The notes: generated from the sequence alone by a model not told the origin. Positions 16,702 through 26,673 are shown, numbered from the stretch's first letter. The stretch: 52,616 bases of DNA from Anaerolineae bacterium (GCA_023382675.1 JAHDWN010000023.1:51976-104591), one strand, 5' to 3'. Made by a program: numbers and translations.

Positions 16702-17895
16702 TTACATATCTTCGGGCGGGAAACCTGCCGGGCAGGCCGAGTCGTAGTAGGTGAATGCGCCTTCATGGATCTGGATGATCACGGCGCATTTGGTCGGGTC
16801 GCCCTGCTCATCGAAGCTCATGGCGCCCGTGACACCTTCATACAGATCGATGTTAGCCAAACCGTCGCGAATGGCCGCCCGCTCCAACGACTGAGCATCT
16901 TCAACCGCCCTGAACAGCAACTGGAAGCTGTCGTAAGTCAGCGCAGCCACGTCGTCGGGTTTCGCTCCGTACAGCTCTTCGTAGGCGTTGATGAACGTCT
17001 GGGCCACGTCGGTCGCGATATCTGGCGCGTAGTGCGTGCTGAAGAACAAGCCTTCGCAGGCATCGCCACACAGCGCGAGCAGATCTGGAGTGCCCCAGCT
17101 ATCGCTGCCAAGGATCGGGCCTTCAAAGCCGAGAGCACGGGCCTGCTGCACGATCAGCGGCACTTCGTTGTAATACTGCGGCGTGAAGATCACGTCCGGT
17201 GACTGAGCAATGATATTGGTCAACTGCGAGCTGAAATCGGTATCGCCGGTTGTGAAGCTCTCAAACGCCACGACTTCCATGCCCAATTCTTCGGCTGCAT
17301 CGCGGAAATTCTCCGCCAGACCCTTGGGATAGTCACTGGCGATATCGTACAGCACGGCCACGTTGGTTGCGCCAAATTCACTGGCGGCGAACCCGGCCAC
17401 AACCGGCCCCTGGAAGGGATCAAGGAAGGCGGCGCGGAAGACCCAGGGGCGATCGAATGTCGTATCCGGGTTGGTGGACCAGGGACTGATCATCGGCGTC
17501 TCGCGGTCATTGGCGACTTGCCCGGTCGGGACAGCCTGCTTGCTCGATTGCGGCCCGATAATCGCAATCACCTCATCATCGACGATCAGCTTGGTCGCCG
17601 CGGCTACGGACGATTCCGCTTTCGACTCGTTGTCTTCGACGACGATGATGACCTCATAGTTTTCACCGTTGATCTGGAGGCCGCAGGCAGCATTCCTCTC
17701 GTCTGTGGCCATTTCAGCCGCTTCGACTGTGCTTTGACCAACCCTGGGAATATCGCCCGTCAGTGGCGCGATGACACCGATAACCGCCTCGCCGACAAAG
17801 TTGCAGTCCCCCTGCGCAGCCAGCGGCCACACACTTACCGAAGCCAGCAACACAAGCAACAGGCAAAACATCAAAACGCTTCGCTGCCTCGTCAT
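16702..17895 (-). CDS. livK: Branched-chain amino-acid-type binding protein LivK/LivJ
   Basis: The 397-residue protein starts with a signal peptide (MTRQRS, a long Leu/Val core, cleavage near AAQG) and continues with the type-1 binding fold of the Leu/Ile/Val family (IGVIAPLTGDIP near the start). AAGGAG lies upstream of the ATG. It is the first gene of the liv operon. It should bind the ligand outside the membrane for LivHM. The ligand may be an amino acid, a urea-type or an aromatic compound, as this family is broad. Confidence 0.9.
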   Translation of the reverse strand: MTRQRSVLMFCLLLVLLASVSVWPLAAQGDCNFVGEAVIGVIAPLTGDIPRVGQSTVEAAEMATDERNAACGLQINGENYEVIIVVEDNESKAESSVAAATKLIVDDEVIAIIGPQSSKQAVPTGQVANDRETPMISPWSTNPDTTFDRPWVFRAAFLDPFQGPVVAGFAASEFGATNVAVLYDIASDYPKGLAENFRDAAEELGMEVVAFESFTTGDTDFSSQLTNIIAQSPDVIFTPQYYNEVPLIVQQARALGFEGPILGSDSWGTPDLLALCGDACEGLFFSTHYAPDIATDVAQTFINAYEELYGAKPDDVAALTYDSFQLLFRAVEDAQSLERAAIRDGLANIDLYEGVTGAMSFDEQGDPTKCAVIIQIHEGAFTYYDSACPAGFPPEDM

Positions 17896-17918
17896 GAGAA
17901 ACTCCTTCGAAACAAAAC

Positions 17919-17946
17919 ATTATGCAGAAAAGGAAAAGTATGTCGC
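17919..17946 (-). promoter_or_regulatory. Probable promoter of the liv operon
   Basis: Read on the minus strand, an extended -10 (TG, then CATAAT at 17924-17919) is preceded by GCGACA at 17946-17941 with a 16-base spacer. The -10 lies about 25 bases before the livK ATG. The -35 match is moderate, but the extended -10 can compensate. Confidence 0.4.
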
Positions 17947-18109
17947 GCAATAGTAGCAAGGAATTCATACGACCGCCACAAACTTGACAAATAGCCCATT
18001 CTGCTCTAATCGCCCGGAAGAACCAACGTATCGTGAGTAAACCATGCCATTCGTGACTGGCCATGGACGAGATGTTCTCCAAATGAAGTTGCGGGAAGAG
18101 GGCTTGGGC

Positions 18110-18991
18110 TCAAAGCTCTTTGAGCGCGTGCGCCTCGGCGTGCGGTTGACCGATGCTATAGGTGTAAGGCGCCACACCGCCCGTCGCGCTCAGGGTGATG
18201 TCGATTGGATTGCCCCAAGTGATTTCGAGCGCCTGACCGACGGCCACCAGGCCGGGCAGACTGCATCCCCCAACCGGCTCGGTCAGGAAGGGCAGATAAG
18301 AGTCGCCAGAATAAGAATCGCCCGACCCCGTACCCGGCCCGACGTAGGGGCCATCCGCCGCGCCCCACCAGTTTCCAGCGGCGTTGGGCACGCTGGATTC
18401 CCCCTCGATATCGCGCCCCGTGCCCGTGGTGACGTTATCGGCAATGCAGCTCTGGGTGATAGTTGCGGAGCCGAAGATCGCGCCACCCTTGCCGCAGGTC
18501 GGATCATCCACGTGGTTCATGCGCAACACACTGGAGGTGACGTGCGTAGTGCCCTGGCTGCGAATAGCGCCGCCAAACAGATGCGCCCAGTTGTTGAGAA
18601 AGATTGAGTTTGAAACGTGCAGATTGCCACTGTTGTAGATGGCACCGCCGGACTCTGGATCGTGGTTATCCTGGAACAGGACGCCATCAACCGTCATCGG
18701 CCCGCGATTTTCAATCGCGTTATTACTATTGCTGCGGAACTCACCGCCGCTGATGTTGACGGTTCCCCAGCTATCCAGGCCACTATAGCTATCACTGACG
18801 GATACACTCCGCATGGCGGGCGTTATCACCTCGTCGGTTGGCACTGGCTCTGGCATGGTCGCTGTCGGTGGCGGCGCTGGTGTTGCCGTCTCTTCTATCA
18901 GGGAAGGGTCGGGTTCTGGGGTCACGTCTTGGCCGTAAACGTCGAAGCTCGTGACGAAGAAGAAGCACGCAACGACAAGGGCGTACAACAA
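18110..18991 (-). CDS. Secreted right-handed beta-helix repeat protein
   Basis: The 293-residue product has a hydrophobic export segment followed by a Pro/Thr/Glu-rich linker (about 22-58). About 150 residues of short repeats then follow with GGAIYNSG, GGAIRSQG and GGAIFGS, the ladder pattern of pectate-lyase/polymorphic-outer-membrane-type beta helices. The NAAGNWWGAADGP motif follows, and a start of an Ig-like domain (SATGGVAPYTYS) breaks off into an unrelated tail of about 13 residues. The only usual start is a TTG without a clear ribosome site, and in-frame coding potential continues upstream of it. Together with the cut-off Ig domain this suggests a shortened gene. It may bind or cut surface polysaccharide, but no catalytic motif is recognised. 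Confidence 0.65.
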   Translation of the reverse strand: MLYALVVACFFFVTSFDVYGQDVTPEPDPSLIEETATPAPPPTATMPEPVPTDEVITPAMRSVSVSDSYSGLDSWGTVNISGGEFRSNSNNAIENRGPMTVDGVLFQDNHDPESGGAIYNSGNLHVSNSIFLNNWAHLFGGAIRSQGTTHVTSSVLRMNHVDDPTCGKGGAIFGSATITQSCIADNVTTGTGRDIEGESSVPNAAGNWWGAADGPYVGPGTGSGDSYSGDSYLPFLTEPVGGCSLPGLVAVGQALEITWGNPIDITLSATGGVAPYTYSIGQPHAEAHALKEL

Positions 18992-19366
18992 GAAACGAGA
19001 GCCTGAAAAACGCAGCCTGGGACTCCCGAAAATCCACTCAATTAAAAGATAAAATAAACCATTAGTCCTACGCCATTGAAATGGCTATTACATATTATCT
19101 CTCAACTTTAGCACATAACCCCACCCTTGAATATGCATCCGTCAATTTCGTGACAAACGTCACATTACAGCCCGACGATCAGCGTCATTTCACCGGTATA
19201 ATTTTCCTCATAATATTTGAGCGGCGTTGCGCCTGCCTAACCGCGATCAGAGAAGCTAAGTGCAGTCAAGGAAGCGATGAGTCATGTCTGTTTGTTCCAT
19301 CAGTGCCATCTCAAGGCGTTGGGATTGAATCCGCGGCCTCCTCATCGCGACGTATGAGGGATAAGG
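18992..19366. other. Gene-free AT-rich stretch
   Basis: This 375-base region between the beta-helix gene and the first polysaccharide gene has no convincing reading frame. A small dyad (GTGAC, AAAC, GTCAC at 19150-19163) and a TATAAT near 19198 were seen, but the latter has no matching -35 element. I see no known RNA here. Confidence 0.5.
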
Positions 19367-20986
19367 TTAGAGGCGCAATGCAGGGGATTTACCCTGAATG
19401 TGCATTATTGTTGTGCGTGCTTGCGGGGCGCTAGCTGATCGCGACGGCACAGCGGCGAATGCTTCGGTGTTTAGACTGATGGTTACGGTTAGTCCCAGCA
19501 GCCCCCAAAAGACAACCGCAACCGAGCGCGCATTGGGCAAAGTATTGGCAAAGGTGGAATTTACGAGGAGGGTTGCGACGACGATGGCAATGAAACTGAA
19601 GCCAATCGTGCGCGCGAACGGCTGGGATGCGGCGCGCAAGCGTTTCCATACGCTAATGATCACCGCAACTGACGCCGTCAGGAAAAGCACGCCTCCCACG
19701 ATACCAAGCTCGTAGATGTAATCGACCAGGCCGATGTGCGACAGGATCCGTTTGCCTGGAGGCAGATTGAAGACACCCAGTGTCCGCACTTCTGGTGAAG
19801 TGGGGATGATGGCACCCTCAAGATTGAAGCGCGCTGCGTACCACATCGATCCCATGCCGTTCCCCAGCAGGGTGCGCCATGAAGGATCACCAACCAGGGC
19901 TTGAAGGGTGTAGACACGCCACTCAAGCGTGCCGATTAACATTGCTCGCGCAGCGAAGCTGCCTTCGCTGCTCGCCCCCACATTCGCTCGAACGTCCTCC
20001 ACGGTGGTTCGTCCCGGCCCTTCGCCTGTGACATCCAGCTCGTCAAGCACGTCTGAAGATGCACCGAGCTGCGTCCATATAGCGAAGCTGACGGCCAGTA
20101 CCGCGAGAATGATGATGCTGCGTGCGGTCTGCCATCTCGCGCGCGTGATGAGACTCAGGAGCAGAACAAGGGCCAGACTCACAACGGTGAATGTCCATGA
20201 GGAGCGTGACAGGGTACGAATGGTGATGAATGCCGCCGGTGCTGCAATGAGAATGTACATCCAAACAGAGCCGAGCAGCGGACTCAGGAAGGCAATGCTC
20301 GCCCCAAGCCACCATCCCAATTGCTCATGATTTGAGAAGGTCGAAAAGGGACGAAAAGTGCCAAATAAACCCTGAACCTGGTCTTGATTGGCGACGACCG
20401 TTTCGCCGCTTCTGAGCCACCGGAGTTCGAAGGGCAACAACCCCACTTGCAGTTGCAGCAGCGTGTACAGGACTGCGAACACCGTTGCGACAGCGATGAC
20501 AAGCGCTAGCTGCCGTAATAAAGTGCGCAGGTTGTCAGGCTGGATCGAGCGAGCCAGAAAGTAGGTCAATATGTAGAGATTAGCGCCGCGAAAGCCGACC
20601 AGCCCCAGGTAGAGCGAGTCCAATTTGGGATTGAAGATGTTCACCACTGACCAGATAAAAAACAACCCGACTAACGCATCGACCAGTCGGGGTTTGAAGT
20701 GCCAGGTGCGCGCAAACCAGATGCTAAACCCAACTCGCAATGTGGCGATGATAAGCAAGACATCGGGGATGACAAGCACAAGTTGATAAATCAGTGACGA
20801 TACATGCTGATCTGGATCGTACCAGAGAAGTCGCTTGAGCAGGTCGATAAGCGCAATCCAGCCGAAGATGATGGGCAGCGCTAACTTGGGACGCCAGAGA
20901 ATTATCGCGGTCGAAACAACGGCGAGAATAATCACACCCCAAAACACAATGTTGGGAGAAGAAATGACTTCGGTCACTACATTCAT
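19367..20986 (-). CDS. O-antigen ligase/polymerase-like membrane protein (Wzy/WaaL type) 1
   Basis: The 539-residue protein has about a dozen hydrophobic spans and a large hydrophilic loop in the second half (about 325-415, with LLGNGMGSMWY), the layout of O-antigen ligases and Wzy polymerases. It begins at an ATG at 20986. The tail (SRSASAPQARTT) is soluble. It lies in a polysaccharide cluster with a flippase and glycosyltransferases, so it should polymerise or transfer undecaprenyl-linked glycans at the outer face of the membrane. Such proteins share little sequence, so which of the two functions applies is not clear. Confidence 0.75.
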   Translation of the reverse strand: MNVVTEVISSPNIVFWGVIILAVVSTAIILWRPKLALPIIFGWIALIDLLKRLLWYDPDQHVSSLIYQLVLVIPDVLLIIATLRVGFSIWFARTWHFKPRLVDALVGLFFIWSVVNIFNPKLDSLYLGLVGFRGANLYILTYFLARSIQPDNLRTLLRQLALVIAVATVFAVLYTLLQLQVGLLPFELRWLRSGETVVANQDQVQGLFGTFRPFSTFSNHEQLGWWLGASIAFLSPLLGSVWMYILIAAPAAFITIRTLSRSSWTFTVVSLALVLLLSLITRARWQTARSIIILAVLAVSFAIWTQLGASSDVLDELDVTGEGPGRTTVEDVRANVGASSEGSFAARAMLIGTLEWRVYTLQALVGDPSWRTLLGNGMGSMWYAARFNLEGAIIPTSPEVRTLGVFNLPPGKRILSHIGLVDYIYELGIVGGVLFLTASVAVIISVWKRLRAASQPFARTIGFSFIAIVVATLLVNSTFANTLPNARSVAVVFWGLLGLTVTISLNTEAFAAVPSRSASAPQARTTIMHIQGKSPALRL

Positions 20987-21188
20987 TTTCAGTGATTTCT
21001 AACGTCCAGAAGGCATTTTTCAGGCAACCTCCGCACTAGAATACAAGGAAAATGCGCTTTCAAACAGTCAGGAATGGCAGATGTGTATGTAGAGATCAGG
21101 CCTGCGCTCCAGCGACGGTGTTCCTGGCGCAAGTACGCCGATGGTAGTGAGCAGCAAAGGACAGCCAGACTAATGCGCTGGAGCATCG

Positions 21189-22526
21189 TCATCGCTGCTT
21201 GATTTCAGGTTCAGATAGCCTTGCGTGGGTTGCCCGATACCAGAGGATGACCAGAACGGGCAGGCGGCTGAAACTGCTGAGCAGACTACCTGCTACCACC
21301 CCTGTGAAGCCGTATTGGTACACCAGCACCACGCCGACGGTAATCGTCAAAAGACCGCCGATGCTGTCCAACCAGAACAGCAGTCGCGTTTGCCTGAGGA
21401 CGCGCAGGCCGATGGCCCAGCTGGTGGTCAGCGCAATGACGACGGGAAGGAGTGCCAGAAAAGGCAGAGCATGAAGGTATTCACCATATTGCCCGCCATA
21501 GAGCAAGTTAAAGATCGGCTCCTGAAAGATCACCAGGAGCAACCAGTAACTTACGGTGATCGCCGTCAAAAAGACCGAATAGAGCAGAAGATCCCGATAC
21601 AGAACACGGTCGCCATATTCGGCGTGCCGCCGAGCAATCGAGGGCATGAACACCAAACTGAACGCAGTGATAAGTTGCGTCACCGGGTTAATCAGGTTTT
21701 GCAGTGCTTTTAAGCCGCCGGCATCGGCCAGATTCAGGATGCTGCCCGTCAGGACGCTGTAGCCCTGCCAGGTCAACCATGAAAGGACGCCGGCCAGCAT
21801 AACCCATTTGCCATACTTCCAGTTCTCGCTAACGACCTGCTCCATCGGCAGAGCAGCAGAGACTGAATCCTGTTCGATCTGGGAAAGCTGTGCCGCCCAC
21901 GATGCGATCAATCCGGCAACGCCAATGGCCGCAAAGGCACTAAACGGCGTCAGCCCACCGATCCGTTGCAGGCTCAACACGATAATAAGCTGGGTAACCG
22001 CATAGATGATGGTGCCGACAAGGGCGCGATCAATGTGCTGCGCCACGTACCACTTGCGCCGGACATACCAGAAATAAAGCATTGCGCTCTGCGCCAGAGA
22101 CAGACCAAGCAGGGCTTGCCCAAGAATCGCGTCGCCCGCAAGCCATACCCCCAGGCCGACGGGCAGGCCGATGGCGCTTGTGATCAGTGTCCAATAGACC
22201 TGCAATCGGGCGAAGCGCTGTGCGTAGGTTCTCAGGCTGAATCTGTGCTGCGAGCTGCCCACAATCGTGAAAGGCTCCAACAACAGCGCATTGTGGAAGC
22301 TTGCCAGGAGCAGGAACAGGGAATAACCATAGGTAAACGCGCCATAATCATTGTAGGTCATCCAGCGCGCGAGCAAGACGCTGGTGAGAAAATTGCTGCC
22401 CGAAAAGATCAGTTGATCCCCAACGGCGAACATCAGTTTCCGGAAACGAATCCGGTTGTGTGGCGCGGATAACCGCTTCAGCAATTGCCCTGGGTTTGGG
22501 AATGCGATGATGTGCCTGGCTTTCAT
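21189..22526 (-). CDS. Polysaccharide flippase, Wzx/MATE-like
   Basis: The 445-residue protein has about 12-14 membrane spans and the amino segment GDQLIFSGSNFLTSVLLARW, typical of Wzx/RfbX polysaccharide exporters of the MOP superfamily. It should flip lipid-linked oligosaccharide units across the membrane. It lies between the Wzy-like gene and a glycosyltransferase gene on the same strand, with gaps of about 200 and 110 bases. An internal ATG (MFAVGDQ) is an alternative start, but the upstream residues look coding. Confidence 0.82.
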   Translation of the reverse strand: MKARHIIAFPNPGQLLKRLSAPHNRIRFRKLMFAVGDQLIFSGSNFLTSVLLARWMTYNDYGAFTYGYSLFLLLASFHNALLLEPFTIVGSSQHRFSLRTYAQRFARLQVYWTLITSAIGLPVGLGVWLAGDAILGQALLGLSLAQSAMLYFWYVRRKWYVAQHIDRALVGTIIYAVTQLIIVLSLQRIGGLTPFSAFAAIGVAGLIASWAAQLSQIEQDSVSAALPMEQVVSENWKYGKWVMLAGVLSWLTWQGYSVLTGSILNLADAGGLKALQNLINPVTQLITAFSLVFMPSIARRHAEYGDRVLYRDLLLYSVFLTAITVSYWLLLVIFQEPIFNLLYGGQYGEYLHALPFLALLPVVIALTTSWAIGLRVLRQTRLLFWLDSIGGLLTITVGVVLVYQYGFTGVVAGSLLSSFSRLPVLVILWYRATHARLSEPEIKQR

Positions 22527-22634
22527 AGAGCGACGGATCGCGTTTGATCGTATGGCAAGAATACGTCAACAACTTCCAACTTCGATGATTCTCGCTCACT
22601 ATCCTATCCCGTTGCCGAGGGTTGTGAGTAGGGT

Positions 22635-23792
22635 CTACTTGGAAGCATCAGGTCTTGCGGAAACCGGAATGCCGACTTGCGCCAATTGTTCCAGAATTCC
22701 ACGCACGCTGCTTTCAAAGTTCCATTGTTGGATGTGCGCTTGAATGGCGCTATCCGGAGTCTTGTGAGGTAATCGCAACCAGCGCGCGAGCAGGCTGCTG
22801 AATGCAGCCGTATCAGCAGGATCGAATATCTCGCCGGTCTGGCCTGGGACAATCAATTCTTGAGCGCAACCCGCGTATTTGGAACACAACACCGGCAGGC
22901 CTGATGCCATGGCTTCGTTCACGACCAATCCCCACACGTCAAGCAGCGTAGGGAGTACAAGAAAATCGGCGGCGGCATAGTAGGCGGACAGCTTGTGGGG
23001 GGGGATCGGCCCGGCAAATATGACATTGTGGGCGTTGAGTTCCGAAGCCAACGCCTCGAGACGCTGTCTCTCATCACCACCACCGACCAAAAGCAGTGCA
23101 TTTTCCTGCTGGAGTTCCCCCGGCAGCGCTGCCCAGGCTTGGATAAGATGATGGATACCCTTGCGATAGAGCAAGGTGCCCACGCAGAGCGCTATCCGCC
23201 CGCTGAGCTTGTGAATGCGTCTGATCTCCTCCGCATCGGCGGTTTGAGTCGATTCAGTCCAATAGTCGTTATCGACTGCCTGCGTCAAGACACTGATTTT
23301 CCTGTTGTCTACGTTCAGGCTGTGCAAATACTGCCTGGCCGCTTCTCCATAAGCCAGGAAACCGCTGGCGCGCTGCGCGAGAAAGCGGCGCAATAGCCGT
23401 TGTGGCGCGATCGCGATGGCCGCACCGTAGGGAGTTTCGCCGCTCCAGATGATGAGGGGTTTGCGGAGCAGCGCACAATAGAGCCAGGCCATGAGCGTGC
23501 GAAAACCGAATTCTGCTGAGATAATAACGTCAGGATGTTCGCGCATGAGAACGAGCGGTGCCGCGATCGGGAAGTGTATCAGGCGTTCACTCTTGGGAAA
23601 GCGTATGGCGAAGTTGGGGATAGTCTGAACCATCACATGGGGCAGATCAGCGGCATCATCCCACAACCGATGGGGTTCCTTGCGGGTGCTCAGGTAGACT
23701 TTCACTTCCAACCCCTCATGCTGTCCAAGTAACTCAAAAATGGGACGGCGGTAGGGTGGAAGCTCATTCGTGAGCACAGCGATCTTCTTCAC
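22635..23792 (-). CDS. Glycosyltransferase, GT4 family
   Basis: The 385-residue cytoplasmic enzyme has two Rossmann-like halves. The C-terminal half has the GT4 donor-site motif: VVNEAMASGLPVLCS, then an acidic pair spaced as in E-x7-E. The N-terminal part (LTNELPPYRRPIF) fits an acceptor-binding domain. The start is GTG at 23792 with GAGG five bases upstream; TTG at 23795 is less well placed. It should add a sugar to a lipid-linked glycan. The sugar cannot be told from sequence. Confidence 0.85.
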   Translation of the reverse strand: MKKIAVLTNELPPYRRPIFELLGQHEGLEVKVYLSTRKEPHRLWDDAADLPHVMVQTIPNFAIRFPKSERLIHFPIAAPLVLMREHPDVIISAEFGFRTLMAWLYCALLRKPLIIWSGETPYGAAIAIAPQRLLRRFLAQRASGFLAYGEAARQYLHSLNVDNRKISVLTQAVDNDYWTESTQTADAEEIRRIHKLSGRIALCVGTLLYRKGIHHLIQAWAALPGELQQENALLLVGGGDERQRLEALASELNAHNVIFAGPIPPHKLSAYYAAADFLVLPTLLDVWGLVVNEAMASGLPVLCSKYAGCAQELIVPGQTGEIFDPADTAAFSSLLARWLRLPHKTPDSAIQAHIQQWNFESSVRGILEQLAQVGIPVSARPDASK

Positions 23793-23874
23793 CAATGCCT
23801 CACGCTTTCGACCAGGACAGGTTTGAACAAATCAGGCATAATCCAATTTTCCCCAGATCAACACTTTGACGCCA

Positions 23875-24630
23875 ATGAAAGATAACCCAAACAAGGACGA
23901 CATTGAACAGATGTCAGGTTTGAAACGAGATTCGTGGCTAATTCGAAACACAAAGCGCTTGCTCACAATCCTGCGCGCCCCTGGACAGATCAGGCATCTA
24001 CGGCGCTTTGTCGCTTCTCATAAACCAGGATACCTGTTCGATAAGCCATCTCCGTGGCTTGGCTTTGACGCCATCGATTACCTGGCCGGGCGGATTTCTC
24101 CGGGCTGGCAGGTGTTTGAGTACGGCAGTGGTGGTTCAACACTCTTCTGGCTGAAAAGCGGTGCGGCGGTGGTTTCGGTCGAGCACGATGCCAACTGGTA
24201 TGCTCAGATGCAACCGCGCTTGAAACAGCATCCCCAGGTCGATTATCGGCTCGTTCTTCCAGAGGCAGGCGACATCTGCGAACCACAGCCGGACAGCAGT
24301 GCAGATCCGCATTGCTACCACTCCAGCGATCCGCATTACGCGGGTTTGAACTTTCGCTGCTACGCCAGCCAGATTGACGAGTTTCCCGATCAGCATTTTG
24401 ATCTGGTGGTCGTGGATGGGCGCGCACGCCCGTCCTGTCTGATGCACAGCGTGGCGAAGCTGAAGGTGGGCGGGCTGCTCGTTCTGGACAATACGGAAAG
24501 ACGCTACTACCTGACACACGTTCAACCCTTTCTCAAAGGGTTTGCCGAACATCGATTTCGCGGACTGGCGCCTGCAAGTCCGGCGTATCTGCAAACGCAA
24601 ACGAGCATTTATGTGAAGCAAAGCCGCTAA
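23875..24630 (+). CDS. Class I SAM-dependent methyltransferase-like protein
   Basis: The 251-residue protein has a Rossmann methyltransferase core. It shows FEYGSGGSTLFW as the SAM-binding loop, the acidic end of strand two in VSVEHD, and FDLVVVDGRAR for strand four. It is the only plus-strand gene inside the polysaccharide cluster and diverges from the glycosyltransferase at 22635-23792. The ATG at 23875 has no strong ribosome site; an ATG at 23911 with AAGGA further upstream is an alternative. It likely methylates a sugar or sugar-linked group. Confidence 0.75.
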   Translation: MKDNPNKDDIEQMSGLKRDSWLIRNTKRLLTILRAPGQIRHLRRFVASHKPGYLFDKPSPWLGFDAIDYLAGRISPGWQVFEYGSGGSTLFWLKSGAAVVSVEHDANWYAQMQPRLKQHPQVDYRLVLPEAGDICEPQPDSSADPHCYHSSDPHYAGLNFRCYASQIDEFPDQHFDLVVVDGRARPSCLMHSVAKLKVGGLLVLDNTERRYYLTHVQPFLKGFAEHRFRGLAPASPAYLQTQTSIYVKQSR

Positions 24631-24645
24631 AGGCTGATCGAGACC

Positions 24646-25437
24646 TTATCCGGCGTTGTTGCTCATGTCGGCTCTGATGCATAAACATGCGTGATGCGCG
24701 TAATAGAGCCTTTTCCACAGCGGATAGAGTGAGATTTGCAGATACCGCCCGAACAATCGTCGCTGATGGACGATGCCCGGTTCGTTGTTTCTCAAACGCA
24801 CGAGTTCCAGCGACTCCCGCGTAGGGATGGGAAGATACTGCCTGCGGTCAATGATTTCAAAGCCGGAAGCAGTCAGCAACGCTTCAAAAGAACGCTGGGT
24901 ATACACCTGTACGTGCCCGGCTTGCACACCTGGTCTGCCCCAGATACGCGATCTGAAGCGGATTAACGGCAAATCCTCTAACGGTACTTCCGCAATCAAA
25001 TAGGTGAACTTTACCTTGGTCAGCAGTGACGTGAGCAGATCGTGTGGATGTTCGAGATGTTCGAGCACGTGGCTGATGATGACCACGTCGAACGTATCTT
25101 GCGTAAAGAGATTGTCCTTCATGATGTCTGCCGCGTATGCAGTGACGCCTGGGACGTGCATTTTCAGATAGGCAATGGCATCTTCGGAATAATCAATCCC
25201 TGAGTATGCTTCGGCTAACCCTCTACGCTGGCATTCCTGAACGATAGCCCCCGTCCCGCATCCCAACTCAAGCAGGGTACGTGGCCTGATCGCGTTTCGC
25301 TCCAGGAGCATTTGAATTGAATTGGTCTTTTCGATTGCGCCGAAGTTCAACCATTTGGCTTGAAGCGCCACATCATCGCGATATTTTTCGGCGTAGCGAT
25401 CTTTTCCGAGGCCGAAAGCCGAGTCATCAGAAGGCAT
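24646..25437 (-). CDS. Class I SAM-dependent methyltransferase
   Basis: The 263-residue protein has a textbook motif I (LLELGCGTGAIV), motif post-I (YSGIDYS) and the FDVVIISHVLEHLEHP segment of the Methyltransf_11/23 group. The ATG at 25437 is preceded by AAGG at suitable distance, and a GTG at 25449 is possible. The gene follows the glycosyltransferase at 25459-26673 closely on the same strand and meets the plus-strand methyltransferase tail to tail with a 15-base gap. A role in methylating glycan units or intermediates is inferred from context. Confidence 0.82.
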   Translation of the reverse strand: MPSDDSAFGLGKDRYAEKYRDDVALQAKWLNFGAIEKTNSIQMLLERNAIRPRTLLELGCGTGAIVQECQRRGLAEAYSGIDYSEDAIAYLKMHVPGVTAYAADIMKDNLFTQDTFDVVIISHVLEHLEHPHDLLTSLLTKVKFTYLIAEVPLEDLPLIRFRSRIWGRPGVQAGHVQVYTQRSFEALLTASGFEIIDRRQYLPIPTRESLELVRLRNNEPGIVHQRRLFGRYLQISLYPLWKRLYYAHHACLCIRADMSNNAG

Positions 25438-25458
25438 AACGAATGACACCTTGCGTCT

Positions 25459-26673
25459 TTAATCACCATCCATAGCGCTGTCCTGGTGTACTTCCCTGCC
25501 AAGGACTTCCGCATGAATTTTCATCAGTCCATCATAATGTGCTGCCTCGGAATACTTCGGCAGTGTCGCCTCCAGCCCGCGCTTTCCCATATGCAGCAAG
25601 CGATCCGGATGCTGTATTGCCTCCTGCAAATGCTCAGCCAGCGCGTCAGCATCGCCGGGCGTAAACAGCAGACTGTCTACGCCGTCTTCCAGGATATAGG
25701 GGACACCGCCCAACCTGGAGGCAATGATCGGGGTGCCGACCGACAGCGCATCGATGATGGCGAGGCTGAAATTCTCATAACACAGCGACGGGAACACTAG
25801 CGCGCGGGCATTACGCAGGATCTCAGACTTGCGCTCTCCCTCCACCCAGCCGAGAAACTCCACATTGGGCAGGTGTGCGGCACGCGCCTTGAGTGCCTCT
25901 TCGAGTGGGCCATTGCCAAGAATCTTAACGCCCAGATCCGGCACTTTGGCAGCTGCATCGATCAGAACATCGGCCCCTTTTTCGGGCGAGAGCCGCCCCA
26001 CGAACACGACGTATGGCGCTCGCTGCTCGAAACTGCCAATCCGCCGCGATCGGTTGGGTGAAAAGTTACCCAGAACCTTCACCTTGTCCGGATCCGTGAT
26101 CCGACCTTCGATGAGCTTGCTGCGCGAGTAGGGGTTCAAAGCGATGATACAGTCAATCTGCTGCCACGTCCGTATGAGCCTGTGAAAAGTGACAATGCCA
26201 GCGTAGAGTGCGCTGAGAGCGCGGCTATCCCGGTAGCAGCGATAGCGAACAGCGTTCCACGTGCGGCCCGTCTTGCACAGTTCACATGGCTTGTGATCCC
26301 GGAAGAAGAGACCGTTCGGGCACATGAAGCGGAAATTGTGGATCGTCTGCACGATTGGCACGCTCTCGTGCTTCAATGCCCAGTAGACACTGGGTGTGAT
26401 CAATGGAAAGACATTATGGACGTGCGCGACATCAGGCTTGAATTCACGTGCAATCGCGCGCACTTCGCGGTAGGTACGCCATGAGAAAAAGCTCGATAAA
26501 AAGAAGATTACCTTTTGCAGTCCGTTAAAAGCGTTGACTTCGTCATTATCGCGCGCGTAAAAGTAGATCGGATGCCCATTTTTTTCAAACAAGGCATGTT
26601 GCTCTCGTACTGCCTGGCTTTCGCCACCAGCGAGCTGATAGTTGTTATGAACGAGGAGAACTCGCGTCTTCAT
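25459..26673 (-). CDS. Glycosyltransferase, GT4 family
   Basis: The 404-residue enzyme opens with the GT-B start MKTRVLLVHNNYQLAGGES. The C-terminal domain has FVGRLSPEKGADVLI and the donor motif ENFSLAIIDALSVGTPIIAS. A four-cysteine patch (CPNGLFFRDHKPCELCKTGRTW) near residue 120 is seen in a subgroup of GT4 enzymes. It starts at ATG 26673. It should act in glycan assembly with the neighbouring flippase and polymerase. Confidence 0.87.
   Translation of the reverse strand: MKTRVLLVHNNYQLAGGESQAVREQHALFEKNGHPIYFYARDNDEVNAFNGLQKVIFFLSSFFSWRTYREVRAIAREFKPDVAHVHNVFPLITPSVYWALKHESVPIVQTIHNFRFMCPNGLFFRDHKPCELCKTGRTWNAVRYRCYRDSRALSALYAGIVTFHRLIRTWQQIDCIIALNPYSRSKLIEGRITDPDKVKVLGNFSPNRSRRIGSFEQRAPYVVFVGRLSPEKGADVLIDAAAKVPDLGVKILGNGPLEEALKARAAHLPNVEFLGWVEGERKSEILRNARALVFPSLCYENFSLAIIDALSVGTPIIASRLGGVPYILEDGVDSLLFTPGDADALAEHLQEAIQHPDRLLHMGKRGLEATLPKYSEAAHYDGLMKIHAEVLGREVHQDSAMDGD

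Noticed and set aside
19195-19205. TATAAT-like hexamer in the 18992-19366 gap
   Set aside because: No -35 element at a suitable distance and no plus-strand gene follows.
20989-21192. 67-codon minus-strand frame overlapping the flippase stop by four bases
   Set aside because: The overlap looks like operon coupling, but the sequence has no family, weak codon pattern and no conserved motif.
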